64,000 bases of DNA from Butyricicoccus_B sp017886875 (lineage in GTDB: Bacteria > Bacillota > Clostridia > Oscillospirales > Butyricicoccaceae): the NCBI GenBank assembly GCA_963931655.1, contig OZ007036.1:372001-436000 (forward strand). The letters are read 5' to 3'. Positions 16,953 through 24,686 of this stretch are shown in pieces. How positions within the stretch are numbered: the first letter of the stretch is position 1; every line of letters starts with the position of its first letter. Both the position numbers and the translations under genes were made by a program. The notes under the pieces were generated by a model. That model was not told the DNA's origin. It did no database searches and was given only the letters and a program-made list of their open reading frames with translations.

Positions 16953-17034
16953 TATATGATTGAAAATATATAAGAATTATAGTAAACTGTAATCATAGAT
17001 AAACATTTAAATACCTCAAAAGGGGGAGTGAAAT

Positions 17035-17679
17035 ATGTCAGTTTTAAATTCTATTAGTTTAGGTGCAAATTATACATATTTTTCTGGAAATGTAGACAAA
17101 GTTAATAAAAATAATACGTCAATAGAAAAACAGAGTAATCAAACAAATGCACCAGTAAATGCACCAGCTTCTCAAACTCCTAGCTTTAGTGAGCCACAAT
17201 TACCTACCATTCGTGAAGGTATAGACCCTGCTGAATATGCTGTTAGAGGTCGAATAAAATATTTAGATGACAATAATGCCCTTAATGCACAAGAAAATTC
17301 AGAGGAAACAAAATCACCTATGGAAGTAATGGAAGAAGCTGAATGTCAAACTTGTGAAAATCGTAAATATCAAGATGGTTCAGATGACCCAGGAGTTTCA
17401 TTTAAAACCGCAACTAATATTGCACCAGAACAGGTTGCTTCTGCTGTAAGAGGTCATGAACAAGAGCATGTAACCCGTGAGCAAGCAAAGGCTAAACGTG
17501 AGAATAGAGAAGTTGTTAGTCAATCTGTGACCATTCATACAAGTATTTGCCCAGAATGTGGAAAAGTATATGTTTCAGGTGGTACAACAAGAACTACAAC
17601 CAGAGCAAATAATAATGATATAGCAGAAAAATTTGCTCAAAAAGAACCAGAAAATAGCATGTTTCAAAGTATAGCTTAA
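17035..17679 (+). CDS. SprA-related putative metallopeptidase
   Basis: 214 residues. The N-terminal 100 residues are low-complexity (N, P, A, S, E). The conserved block begins 'CQTCENRKYQDGSDDPGVSFKTATNIAPEQVASAVRGHEQEHV', then 'TREQAKAKRENREVVSQSVTIHTSICPECGKVYVSGG'. This is the pattern of the SprA-related family with a HExEH (HExxH-like) zinc site and two CxxC pairs. There is no signal peptide. Substrate unknown. It is a monocistronic gene with GGGGAG before the start and a strong terminator after it. Confidence 0.8.
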   Translation: MSVLNSISLGANYTYFSGNVDKVNKNNTSIEKQSNQTNAPVNAPASQTPSFSEPQLPTIREGIDPAEYAVRGRIKYLDDNNALNAQENSEETKSPMEVMEEAECQTCENRKYQDGSDDPGVSFKTATNIAPEQVASAVRGHEQEHVTREQAKAKRENREVVSQSVTIHTSICPECGKVYVSGGTTRTTTRANNNDIAEKFAQKEPENSMFQSIA

Positions 17680-17696
17680 ATAAGAATTTATTATTT

Positions 17697-17740
17697 AGAT
17701 GATATATAGCAGGACAACTGTTATATATCATCTTTTTTTA
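17697..17740 (+). terminator. terminator after SprA-like gene
   Basis: A perfect 12-bp stem AGATGATATATA / TATATATCATCT with a 13-base loop, then TTTTTT. Confidence 0.85.
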
Positions 17741-17781
17741 TTGTTATTCATATGATTATAACAGTAAAGGAGGGATTTTAT

Positions 17782-17928
17782 TTGTATTATCCAATAGAAG
17801 AAATATCAATAGAAAAAATGCAATTTAATATTATAAATAAACGTCCAGAGTATAATAAAAAAGAATTTCAAGATATTAAATTAGAAATTGAAAAAGAACT
17901 TTTTTCAATATTTTTAAAATATCAATAG
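17782..17928 (+). CDS. 48-residue ORF preceding serine recombinase 2
   Basis: TTG start 7 bases after AAAGGAGGG, a near-perfect ribosome site. It encodes MYYPIEEISIEKMQFNIINK... ending in an acidic/basic helix, and its stop lies 10 bases before the recombinase ATG. It occupies the same place as the 39-residue ORF before recombinase 1, with no clear sequence similarity. Candidate accessory or directionality factor by position only. Confidence 0.6.
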   Translation: MYYPIEEISIEKMQFNIINKRPEYNKKEFQDIKLEIEKELFSIFLKYQ

Positions 17929-17938
17929 GGGATAAGCA

Positions 17939-19396
17939 ATGTATGATGCATTATATTCAAGACAATCAGTAGAAAAAGTAGATAGTATATCTATAGAAAG
18001 TCAGTTAGAATATTGTAAATATGAAACACATGGAAATCCATATAGAGAATATATAGATAGGGGATATAGTGGTAAAAATACAAATCGTCCAGCTTTTGAG
18101 CAAATGTTAGAAGATGTAAAACAAGGGCTTATTTCAAGGGTTATAGTATATAAGCTCGACCGTATAAGCCGTTCAATAGTTGATTTTGCTAATATGATGG
18201 ATATATTTACAAAGTATAATGTAGAATTTGTTTCTTCAACTGAAAAGTTTGATACTTCTACGCCTATTGGTAGAGCTATGCTTAATATATGTATTGTTTT
18301 TGCACAACTTGAGAGAGAAACAATACAAAAACGTGTGAGTGATGCATATTATTCAAGGTGTAAACGTGGGTTTTATATGGGGGGACGTATACCATATGGA
18401 TTTAACAAAACTGATACCGTAATAGATGGAGTAAAAACATCTATGTATACACCTATAAATGAGGAAACTGAGCAAATAAAGATTATGTTTTCAATGTATA
18501 AAAATCCTGAAAACTCATTAGGTGATATTATAAGATATTTTAGTGAGAATAATATAAAACATCTAAGGGGAGGCTGCTGGAGTAGTGCAAGAATAAGCGA
18601 AATTCTTAAAAATCCTATATATGTTAAAGCTGATGCTGATGTATATAATTTTTTTAAAAGCAAAGAAGTTAATATTATGAACCCTGTATCTGATTTTATA
18701 GGGTTTAATGCTTGTTATTTATATAAAGGTAAAAAAAATAAAGAACTTGTAATTGCTCCACATGAGGGGATAATACCATCAAGTGATTGGATAAAATGCA
18801 GAATTCGTTGTTTAAATAATCGTCAGTCAACTCGCACTTGTAAAGCTAAAAATTCATGGCTTATAGGTAAAGTTAAATGTGGTAGATGTGGTCATAGCCT
18901 AAGTATTGCAAAATCAAATACTAAATGGCATAGATATTTTATTTGCGGTACAGCTTTAGCAACAAAAAAAGCTAAGTGTATGGGTACAGGTGGTACTATA
19001 TATGCTGATATATTAGAAGAATATATTTTAAATGCAATTAAAACCCGTTTAGCTGAATTTAAAACGCTTTCAAAACATGAAAAAAAAATAAATCCTAACA
19101 AAAATAAAATACGTATTGCTGAAATTGATAAAGAAATAGATAAGTTAATTTCAAATGTAGCGGGTGCAAATGCTATTTTGATGGAATATATAAATAATAA
19201 AATCAGTGAGTTAGATAATGAAAAAAAACAGCTAGAAAATATATCATTTACATATGATGATAAGGATATTATAATATCAAATCATGTTCAAAAATGGGAG
19301 CAAATCTCATTTGAAGATAAACAATCTGTAGTTGATACTTTGATAAAAATTATAAATATAGCAGATGGAAACATAGAAATTATATGGAACATATAA
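17939..19396 (+). CDS. large serine recombinase 2
   Basis: 485 residues. The resolvase domain 'MYDALYSRQSVEKVDSISIESQLEYCKYE' carries the catalytic Ser (SIESQ, about residue 20) and 'VYKLDRISRSIVDFANMM'. The Recombinase domain begins at 'GRIPYGFNKTDTVIDGVKTSMYTPINEETEQIKIMFSMY'. The zinc-ribbon CGRCG ... C...KAKCMG lies near 315-355, followed by a coiled coil and 'VVDTLIKIINI'. It has the full architecture of SpoIVCA-like/large serine integrases. The stop is 25 bases from the TTTGGTGAT border in cotJC, so this is very probably the enzyme that recombines that site. Confidence 0.93.
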   Translation: MYDALYSRQSVEKVDSISIESQLEYCKYETHGNPYREYIDRGYSGKNTNRPAFEQMLEDVKQGLISRVIVYKLDRISRSIVDFANMMDIFTKYNVEFVSSTEKFDTSTPIGRAMLNICIVFAQLERETIQKRVSDAYYSRCKRGFYMGGRIPYGFNKTDTVIDGVKTSMYTPINEETEQIKIMFSMYKNPENSLGDIIRYFSENNIKHLRGGCWSSARISEILKNPIYVKADADVYNFFKSKEVNIMNPVSDFIGFNACYLYKGKKNKELVIAPHEGIIPSSDWIKCRIRCLNNRQSTRTCKAKNSWLIGKVKCGRCGHSLSIAKSNTKWHRYFICGTALATKKAKCMGTGGTIYADILEEYILNAIKTRLAEFKTLSKHEKKINPNKNKIRIAEIDKEIDKLISNVAGANAILMEYINNKISELDNEKKQLENISFTYDDKDIIISNHVQKWEQISFEDKQSVVDTLIKIINIADGNIEIIWNI

Positions 19397-19421
19397 AATC
19401 GTTATGTTTGAGAGTTTATTG

Positions 19422-19430
19422 TTTGGTGAT
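19422..19430 (+). other. right attachment core (TTTGGTGAT) in cotJC
   Basis: Second copy of the 9-bp repeat at 7510-7518. Flanking bases differ (left flank from the element, right flank from cotJC), as expected at an integrated element's border. Confidence 0.75.
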
Positions 19431-19538
19431 GCACTTCGTACCGTTCAGGAAAATTTAGATGCAAAAAATTACTATGCATATAATCCAGAATTTGACGTTC
19501 AACCAGTTCCACAACCTAGAAATATGCCTAGAATTTAA
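19422..19538 (+). pseudogene. cotJC: cotJC 3' fragment
   Basis: TTTGGTGAT continues in frame as FGDALRTVQENLDAKNYYAYNPEFDVQ... to the stop at 19538. This is the CotJC C-terminus (family pattern FGEALR.VQ..L.SKNFYAYNPSFD). Joined to the middle fragment at the shared 9 bp it restores the family sequence without gap or frameshift. CotJC is a spore-coat manganese catalase made in the mother cell. Confidence 0.88.
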
Positions 19539-19602
19539 TTCACACATTTTAAATTTTATTCATATTCTATGGTATAAAACTTAAAATTGGAGGTTTTGTT
19601 TT

Positions 19603-20493
19603 ATGTCTGAAAGAATGTCAGCAGGCCCTATAAACTCAAATAATTGTTCAAGTAATTGTTTCCGTGAGGCTGTATGTATTCATACCAATAAAGTGTATGA
19701 TTCTTGCAAAAGTAAAGAATGTGTTCGTGATTTAAGAGTTTATTTAACTACCGAATCACAGGCTTTTATCAATAATCATTGTGTAAATGTTAAGCCAAGA
19801 TGTGCTGAGCTGTTATATGCTAACATTGATGTTGAGAAAATTCAGTATAATAAGGGATTTTACTCTGTTGATGTAAGATTTTTCTATCGTATTACAGTTG
19901 AAGCAAGCACTAATGTAGGCTGTCCAAGACTGCTAAACGGTCTTGCTGTTTATGATAAGAGAGCAGTGTTATTTGGCAGTGATGGCGGTGCAAGAATTTT
20001 TAGCTCAAGATATTGTTCAAACGGTGCTGATTTACAATATCTACAGTCAGCTAATAAGCCAATTGCAGTTGTAGAGACAGTAGAACCTGTTATCTTAGAA
20101 GCTAAGATTGTAGAACCTAATTATTGCTGTGGTTGCTGTTGTGATGTAAACAATGTACCTAGCTGTGTAGGTCAGTGCTTTGGTGGAGAAGATATTGCAC
20201 TTGATGATAACTGTAATAAGTTATTTGTAACATTAGGTCAGTTCTCAATTATGCGTTTAGAGCGTGATATTCAGCTTTTAATGCCAGCATATGATATTTG
20301 TATGCCAGAGCGTGATTGCAGTTGTTCTGATGATGGTAGCTGTGATGACCCATGTGAAATTTTTGAAAGATTTGAATTTCCAGTAGATGCATTTTTCCCA
20401 CCAAAACAGGAAACTCGTCATAATGATTGTGGCTGTAACGAGCAACGTCGTAATGATGGTTGCGGTTGTAATAAGATTAGCAAATGCAGATAA
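19603..20493 (+). CDS. Cys-rich conserved clostridial protein, possibly spore-associated
   Basis: 296 residues with no signal peptide. It begins 'MSERMSAGPINSNNCSSNCFREAVCIHTNKVYDSCKSKECVRDLRVYL', which I recognise as the start of a widespread hypothetical family of spore-forming Clostridia. It has about 34 cysteines, with clusters CCGCCC (about residue 174) and an end 'DCGCNEQRRNDGCGCNKISKC'. The cysteine density and position next to cotJC suggest a cross-linked spore-coat or exosporium protein; that is inference. The ribosome site GGAGG is good, and a strong terminator follows. Confidence 0.75.
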   Translation: MSERMSAGPINSNNCSSNCFREAVCIHTNKVYDSCKSKECVRDLRVYLTTESQAFINNHCVNVKPRCAELLYANIDVEKIQYNKGFYSVDVRFFYRITVEASTNVGCPRLLNGLAVYDKRAVLFGSDGGARIFSSRYCSNGADLQYLQSANKPIAVVETVEPVILEAKIVEPNYCCGCCCDVNNVPSCVGQCFGGEDIALDDNCNKLFVTLGQFSIMRLERDIQLLMPAYDICMPERDCSCSDDGSCDDPCEIFERFEFPVDAFFPPKQETRHNDCGCNEQRRNDGCGCNKISKCR

Positions 20494-20500
20494 AAATTAG

Positions 20501-20527
20501 GCGGTGAGTTAATCTCACCGCTTTTTT
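20501..20527 (+). terminator. terminator after Cys-rich gene
   Basis: Stem GCGGTGAG / CTCACCGC with a 5-base loop, then TTTTTT. Confidence 0.88.
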
Positions 20528-20583
20528 AAATTATCAACAAAATATATATTTTGTTGAATATAAGTAATATATAAAAATAAAAC

Positions 20584-20640
20584 TTGACTTTCTCGAATAT
20601 CGAGAATATACTAAAGATAAAATAAAACTCGATATTCGAG
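20584..20640 (+). promoter_or_regulatory. PadR operon promoter with two operator palindromes
   Basis: -35 TTGACT (20584-20589), 17-base spacer, -10 TATACT (20607-20612). Box 1, TCTCGAATATCGAGA (20591-20605), fills the spacer. Box 2, CTCGATATTCGAG (20628-20640), lies downstream of the start site. Both have perfect arms and share TCGA cores. This fits autorepression by the PadR gene at 20657. Confidence 0.82.
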
Positions 20641-20656
20641 AATAGGGGGTATTTAA

Positions 20657-20974
20657 ATGCCAAGAGCTAAATTTAAAACCTTAACCGAGCAAATGTTTTA
20701 TACTCTTTTGTGTTTAAAAGATGAATGTTATGGTATGGATATCCTTGATAAAGTGCCGAGCATGACAAATGGACGTGTAAATATCGGCTCAGGCACACTT
20801 TACACGCTTTTAGAGCAGTTTTTAGAAGAAAATATGATAAAAGAAACAAAGGTAGAAGGCAGAAAAAGAAGTTATATAATAACAGAAAAAGGCAAAGAAA
20901 TGTTGGATAATGAATATAGTAGATTACTCGCCCAGATAAATGATTATAAAAAGGCTTTTGGTGAGGAGGGCTAA
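20657..20974 (+). CDS. PadR family transcriptional regulator
   Basis: 105 residues: 'LTEQMFYTLLCLKDECYGMDILDKVPSMTNGRVNIGSGTLYTLLEQFLEENMIKETKVEGRKRSYIITEKGKEML' is the PadR winged helix. It sits behind two matching palindromes and is followed after 2 bases by a DUF2812 membrane protein, the usual partner of this PadR type. It probably senses a membrane or antimicrobial stress. Confidence 0.93.
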   Translation: MPRAKFKTLTEQMFYTLLCLKDECYGMDILDKVPSMTNGRVNIGSGTLYTLLEQFLEENMIKETKVEGRKRSYIITEKGKEMLDNEYSRLLAQINDYKKAFGEEG

Positions 20975-20976
20975 CT

Positions 20977-22326
20977 ATGAAAACCACAAAACGCAGATTT
21001 GAAATATTCTCATTTTTTGATATTAAAGGTATTGAAAAACACCTTGAGAAAATGGCTGAAAAAGGTTGGCTGATAAGCAAAATGGATATGTTTGGTTGGG
21101 TTTACAAGAAAATTGAACCGCAAAAGCTAAAATTTAATGTTTGTTACTATCCTAATGCATCAGAATTTGACCCAGAACCATCAAATAAACAAAAAGATTT
21201 TTATGAATTTTGTGAACATACAGGTTGGAAAATAGCTTGTCAGTCGGCACAAATGCAGATATTTTATAATGAAAACTTGCAAGCTGTGCCTATTGAAACA
21301 GATGCTCAGATTACGGTTGAAACAATACATAATGCAGCTAAAAAGAATTTTTTACCTTCTTATTTTGTTTTATTGGGTTTAGCTGTAGTTCAAGAATTTA
21401 TTCTTATTTCAAGATTTTTAAATCAACCGGTTGAACTTTTTTCAAATTCTATATATGTTTTAGCAGGATTTCTTTGGTTTTTGACTTTTATATTGTATTT
21501 AGCTGAAATGATAGGTTATTTTCGCTGGCATAAAAAGGCAACTAAACTTGCAGAAGATGGCGAATTTTTGCCACCTAAAGGAAAAACAAAACTGCAAAAA
21601 ACAATGACATATATTGTATTTGCATTTTTAACCGTTTGGCTTATTAGTGTAATATTTGATGATAATAAATTATTAAGTTATGGGGCTATATCAATATTTA
21701 TATCTATGATGTTGTTATTTGTATTTATAAATGGTATTAAGCAGGTACTTAAGGATAATAAAGTTAAAAGAAATACCAATAGAGCAATAACACTTGCTTT
21801 ATGTTTTATACTGAGTTTTGCAATAACTGCATTATTTACTGCTATCTCAATTAAATTGGCATCAAATAGTAATATAGATGAAAAAAATAACTATATTGAC
21901 AAAGTTCCTCTTGTGGTCAGTGATTTAATAGATGTAAATTCTAATGATTATATTGGTGAACGCATACAAAGCAAATCTGTGTTTTTAGAGCAATTTGAAA
22001 CTTGGCAATATCCAAAAAATGATGATGATTATGAAAATTTACCTTATATGAGGTATGAAATAACATTTGTAAAATTTCAATCACTGTATAATATATGTAA
22101 AGATGCAATAGTTAATCAAAAATATAAAAGCTATAAAAAAATAGATGCTAAACCATGGTCAGCAAATGAAGTATATCAGCTTGCTTTTGATGATGGTACA
22201 AGTGAAAATGAATATATTTTATGTTATGATGATAAAATAATTGAAATATACTTTGAATGGAGTCCAACAGAGCAACAAAAACAGATTGTTTATCAAAAAA
22301 TAGGTTCAGAAAGAGTAAATTTATAA
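20977..22326 (+). CDS. DUF2812 domain-containing membrane protein
   Basis: 449 residues. Residues 1-75 are the DUF2812 domain ('FEIFSFFDIKGIEKHLEKMAEKGWLISKMDMFGWVYKKIEPQKLKFNVCYYP'). Four to six membrane helices follow (about 125-300) and then an extracytoplasmic C-terminal domain. DUF2812 genes usually follow PadR genes, as here. The biochemical role is unknown. AGGAGG precedes the start. Confidence 0.85.
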   Translation: MKTTKRRFEIFSFFDIKGIEKHLEKMAEKGWLISKMDMFGWVYKKIEPQKLKFNVCYYPNASEFDPEPSNKQKDFYEFCEHTGWKIACQSAQMQIFYNENLQAVPIETDAQITVETIHNAAKKNFLPSYFVLLGLAVVQEFILISRFLNQPVELFSNSIYVLAGFLWFLTFILYLAEMIGYFRWHKKATKLAEDGEFLPPKGKTKLQKTMTYIVFAFLTVWLISVIFDDNKLLSYGAISIFISMMLLFVFINGIKQVLKDNKVKRNTNRAITLALCFILSFAITALFTAISIKLASNSNIDEKNNYIDKVPLVVSDLIDVNSNDYIGERIQSKSVFLEQFETWQYPKNDDDYENLPYMRYEITFVKFQSLYNICKDAIVNQKYKSYKKIDAKPWSANEVYQLAFDDGTSENEYILCYDDKIIEIYFEWSPTEQQKQIVYQKIGSERVNL

Positions 22327-22329
22327 GTC

Positions 22330-22357
22330 AGTAGATAGCAAAAAGCTATCTACTTTT
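22330..22357 (+). terminator. terminator after DUF2812 gene
   Basis: Stem AGTAGATAGC / GCTATCTACT with a 4-base loop and TTTTTATTT. Confidence 0.85.
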
Positions 22358-22399
22358 TATTTAAATAAAAGTATTTTGTGTGAAGAATTATAAAAATGC

Positions 22400-22449
22400 T
22401 TGACAATTAAAAATATCTAATTTAAAATTACGTAGTATGCTACTTAATT
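22400..22449 (+). promoter_or_regulatory. promoter and palindromic operator of the MarR-ABC operon
   Basis: -35 TTGACA (22400-22405), 17-base spacer, -10 TAAAAT (22423-22428). A near-perfect 24-bp palindrome follows at 22426-22449, with arms AATTACGTAG / CTACTTAATT (one mismatch) around TATG. It overlaps the -10 and start site, as expected for a MarR operator. Confidence 0.75.
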
Positions 22450-22464
22450 TATGGAGGTGAAGAT

Positions 22465-22917
22465 GTGGAAGAAGAATTGCCATATGGTTTAAAGATAGCA
22501 ATAATAGACAGAACCTTTAAACGTATGATGGACAAATGGGCAAGTGATATGGGGTTAACATTTGCACAGATTAGAGTGCTCAAAGAAATAAGTGAAATGG
22601 AGGAGCAAGGAATATCAGAGATAAATCAAAAGGATTTAGAAAAATACGAAAAAGTTTCACACCCAACTATGACAGGAATTTTACAACGTCTTGAAAGCAA
22701 GGGCTTTGTTAAATGCTGTCCAAGTGAGATTGATAAAAGGCTTAAAAAAATAAGCTGTACAGACCAATCTAAAAATATGTTTAAAAAATTAGATGCTAAA
22801 GATTATCAAGTTTTTCATGAAATGTGTAAAGGATTTTCACAAGAAGAAATAACAATGCTTAATTCATTTTTTGACAGAATGATTGCTAATATTTCACAAG
22901 ATAAAATTGATTTATAA
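22465..22917 (+). CDS. MarR family transcriptional regulator
   Basis: 150 residues, GTG start 8 bases after GGAGGTGA. Winged helix: 'LTFAQIRVLKEISEMEEQGISEINQKDLEKYEKVSHPTMTGILQRLESKGFVKCCPSEIDKRLKKISCTDQ'. It is the first gene of an operon with two ABC exporter half-transporters, so it is probably their repressor acting at the palindrome 22426-22449. Confidence 0.92.
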   Translation: MEEELPYGLKIAIIDRTFKRMMDKWASDMGLTFAQIRVLKEISEMEEQGISEINQKDLEKYEKVSHPTMTGILQRLESKGFVKCCPSEIDKRLKKISCTDQSKNMFKKLDAKDYQVFHEMCKGFSQEEITMLNSFFDRMIANISQDKIDL

Positions 22918-22949
22918 ATGTTATTTAAAAGAAGGGAGTATATGAAACT

Positions 22950-24683
22950 GTGGTAAAAAAATTAATGAAAAGTATTCGTGAATTTAAAACCGAATCACTA
23001 CAAACGGCTTTATATGCTTGCCTTGAAGTTGTAATGGAAATTGTTGTTCCATTTTTAATGGCAAGTATAATTGATAAAGGTATATATGGCGGAAATTTAA
23101 ATGTTCTTGCTAAACTTGGTATTGCAATGATTATATGTGTATTACTTGGTATGCTTTTTGGTCTTTTAGCAGGTGCAAAGGCTGCAAAAGCTGCAACAGG
23201 TTTTGCAAGAAATTTACGTCAAGATATGTATTTTCATATTCAAGGTTTCTCATTCTCAAATATTGATAAGTTTTCATCTGCAGGTCTTGTAACTCGTCTT
23301 ACAACTGATATAACTAATATGCAAAATGCTTATCAAATGATAATTCGTATTGCTGTTAGAGCTCCTTTGTTGCTTGTATTCTCACTTTGTATGTCTTTTA
23401 CTATAAGCGTAAAATTAGCTTTAGTATTACTTGTTATGATACCTATACTTGGTGGCGGTCTTGCACTTATAGTACATAAAGCACACCCTATTTTTGAACA
23501 AGTTTTTGATACTTATGATTACTTAAATAGCGTAGTACAAGAAAATTTAAGTGGTATTCGAGTTGTTAAATCATTTGTTCGTGAGGAGCATGAGAAAAAG
23601 AAATTTAATAAGGTTTCAACCGATTTATATAATAAATTCTTAAAGGCAGAAAGCTATGTTTCTTTAAATGCTCCTTTAATGCAATTTGTTGTATATACTT
23701 GTTTGATTTTAGTTTTCTGGCTTGGTGCTAGAATGATTGTGCTTTCTGGTGGTGTAGACCTTACAACTGGTCAGCTTACAAGCCTTATCACTTATGCAAT
23801 GCAGATTATGATTTCTTTGATGATGCTTTCTATGGTGCTTGTAATTATTACTATTGCACAAAGTTCATGTGAACGTATTGTAGAAGTGTTAGATGAAAAA
23901 AGCGATATAACAAACCCACAAAATCCAGATATGGAAGTTAAAGATGGTTCTATCTGTTTTGAAAATGTAGATTTTGGATATTATAAGAACAAAGATATTT
24001 ATGCACTTGAAAATATAAACCTTACTATACCATCAGGTGCAACAGTCGGAATAATTGGCGGTACTGGTTCTGGTAAAAGTAGTTTAGTTCAGCTTATACC
24101 TAGACTTTATGATGTAACTCATGGTAGAGTTTTAGTAGGCGGAAAAGATGTAAGAACCTATGATATTGAAACTTTAAGAGATAATGTCGCAATGGTTCTG
24201 CAAAAGAATGTGTTATTCTCTGGTACAATCAAAGAAAACTTGAGATGGGGCGATGAAAATGCAAGTGATGAAGCTATAATTCATGCTTGTAAACTCGCTC
24301 AAGCTGATGAGTTTGTTCAGACTTTCCCTCATAAATATGATACATATATTGAGCAGGGTGGTACTAATGTATCTGGTGGTCAAAGACAGCGTTTATGTAT
24401 TGCTAGAGCACTGCTTAAAAAACCTAAAATCTTAATTCTTGACGACTCAACTTCTGCGGTTGATACTAAAACTGATGCTCTTATTCGTAAGGCATTTCGT
24501 GAGGAAATTCCAGACACAACAAAAATTATTATCGCTCAACGTATTTCTTCAGTTGAAGATGCAGATATGATTATTGTTATGGATAATGATAAAATAGATA
24601 GCATAGGTACTCATGATGAGCTTTTAAAACATAATAAAATATATCAAGAAGTTTATAAATCACAGCAGAAAGGAGAGGAATAA
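22950..24683 (+). CDS. ABC exporter half-transporter, degenerate-site subunit
   Basis: 577 residues. Six membrane helices (about 15-300) followed by a nucleotide-binding domain with Walker A 'GGTGSGKSS', signature 'VSGGQRQR' and Walker B 'ILILDDSTSAVD'. The residue after Walker B is Asp instead of the catalytic Glu. In heterodimeric exporters (BmrCD, LmrCD, TM287/288 type) exactly one subunit carries this change, so the pair with the next gene probably forms such a heterodimer. GTG start after AAGGGAG. It probably exports drugs or peptides under MarR control. Confidence 0.92.
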   Translation: MVKKLMKSIREFKTESLQTALYACLEVVMEIVVPFLMASIIDKGIYGGNLNVLAKLGIAMIICVLLGMLFGLLAGAKAAKAATGFARNLRQDMYFHIQGFSFSNIDKFSSAGLVTRLTTDITNMQNAYQMIIRIAVRAPLLLVFSLCMSFTISVKLALVLLVMIPILGGGLALIVHKAHPIFEQVFDTYDYLNSVVQENLSGIRVVKSFVREEHEKKKFNKVSTDLYNKFLKAESYVSLNAPLMQFVVYTCLILVFWLGARMIVLSGGVDLTTGQLTSLITYAMQIMISLMMLSMVLVIITIAQSSCERIVEVLDEKSDITNPQNPDMEVKDGSICFENVDFGYYKNKDIYALENINLTIPSGATVGIIGGTGSGKSSLVQLIPRLYDVTHGRVLVGGKDVRTYDIETLRDNVAMVLQKNVLFSGTIKENLRWGDENASDEAIIHACKLAQADEFVQTFPHKYDTYIEQGGTNVSGGQRQRLCIARALLKKPKILILDDSTSAVDTKTDALIRKAFREEIPDTTKIIIAQRISSVEDADMIIVMDNDKIDSIGTHDELLKHNKIYQEVYKSQQKGEE

Positions 24684-24686
24684 AAC

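Larger units (their letters stand above)
7519..19430 (+). mobile_element. 11.9-kb serine-recombinase element inserted in cotJC
   Basis: Bordered by TTTGGTGAT direct repeats inside cotJC. It carries its recombinase at the right end (17939-19396), 25 bases from the border. Cutting out 7519-19430 joins ...FQRFGD to ALRTVQENLDAKNYYAYNPEF in frame. The cargo consists of regulators paired with membrane or enzyme genes: BlaI/BlaR1-like, peptide deformylase, PNPOx, XRE-DFX, MarR-MATE, PadR-FtsW and SprA-like. There are no phage structural or conjugation genes. Whether it excises, and whether excision is sporulation-specific, is unknown. Confidence 0.78.
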
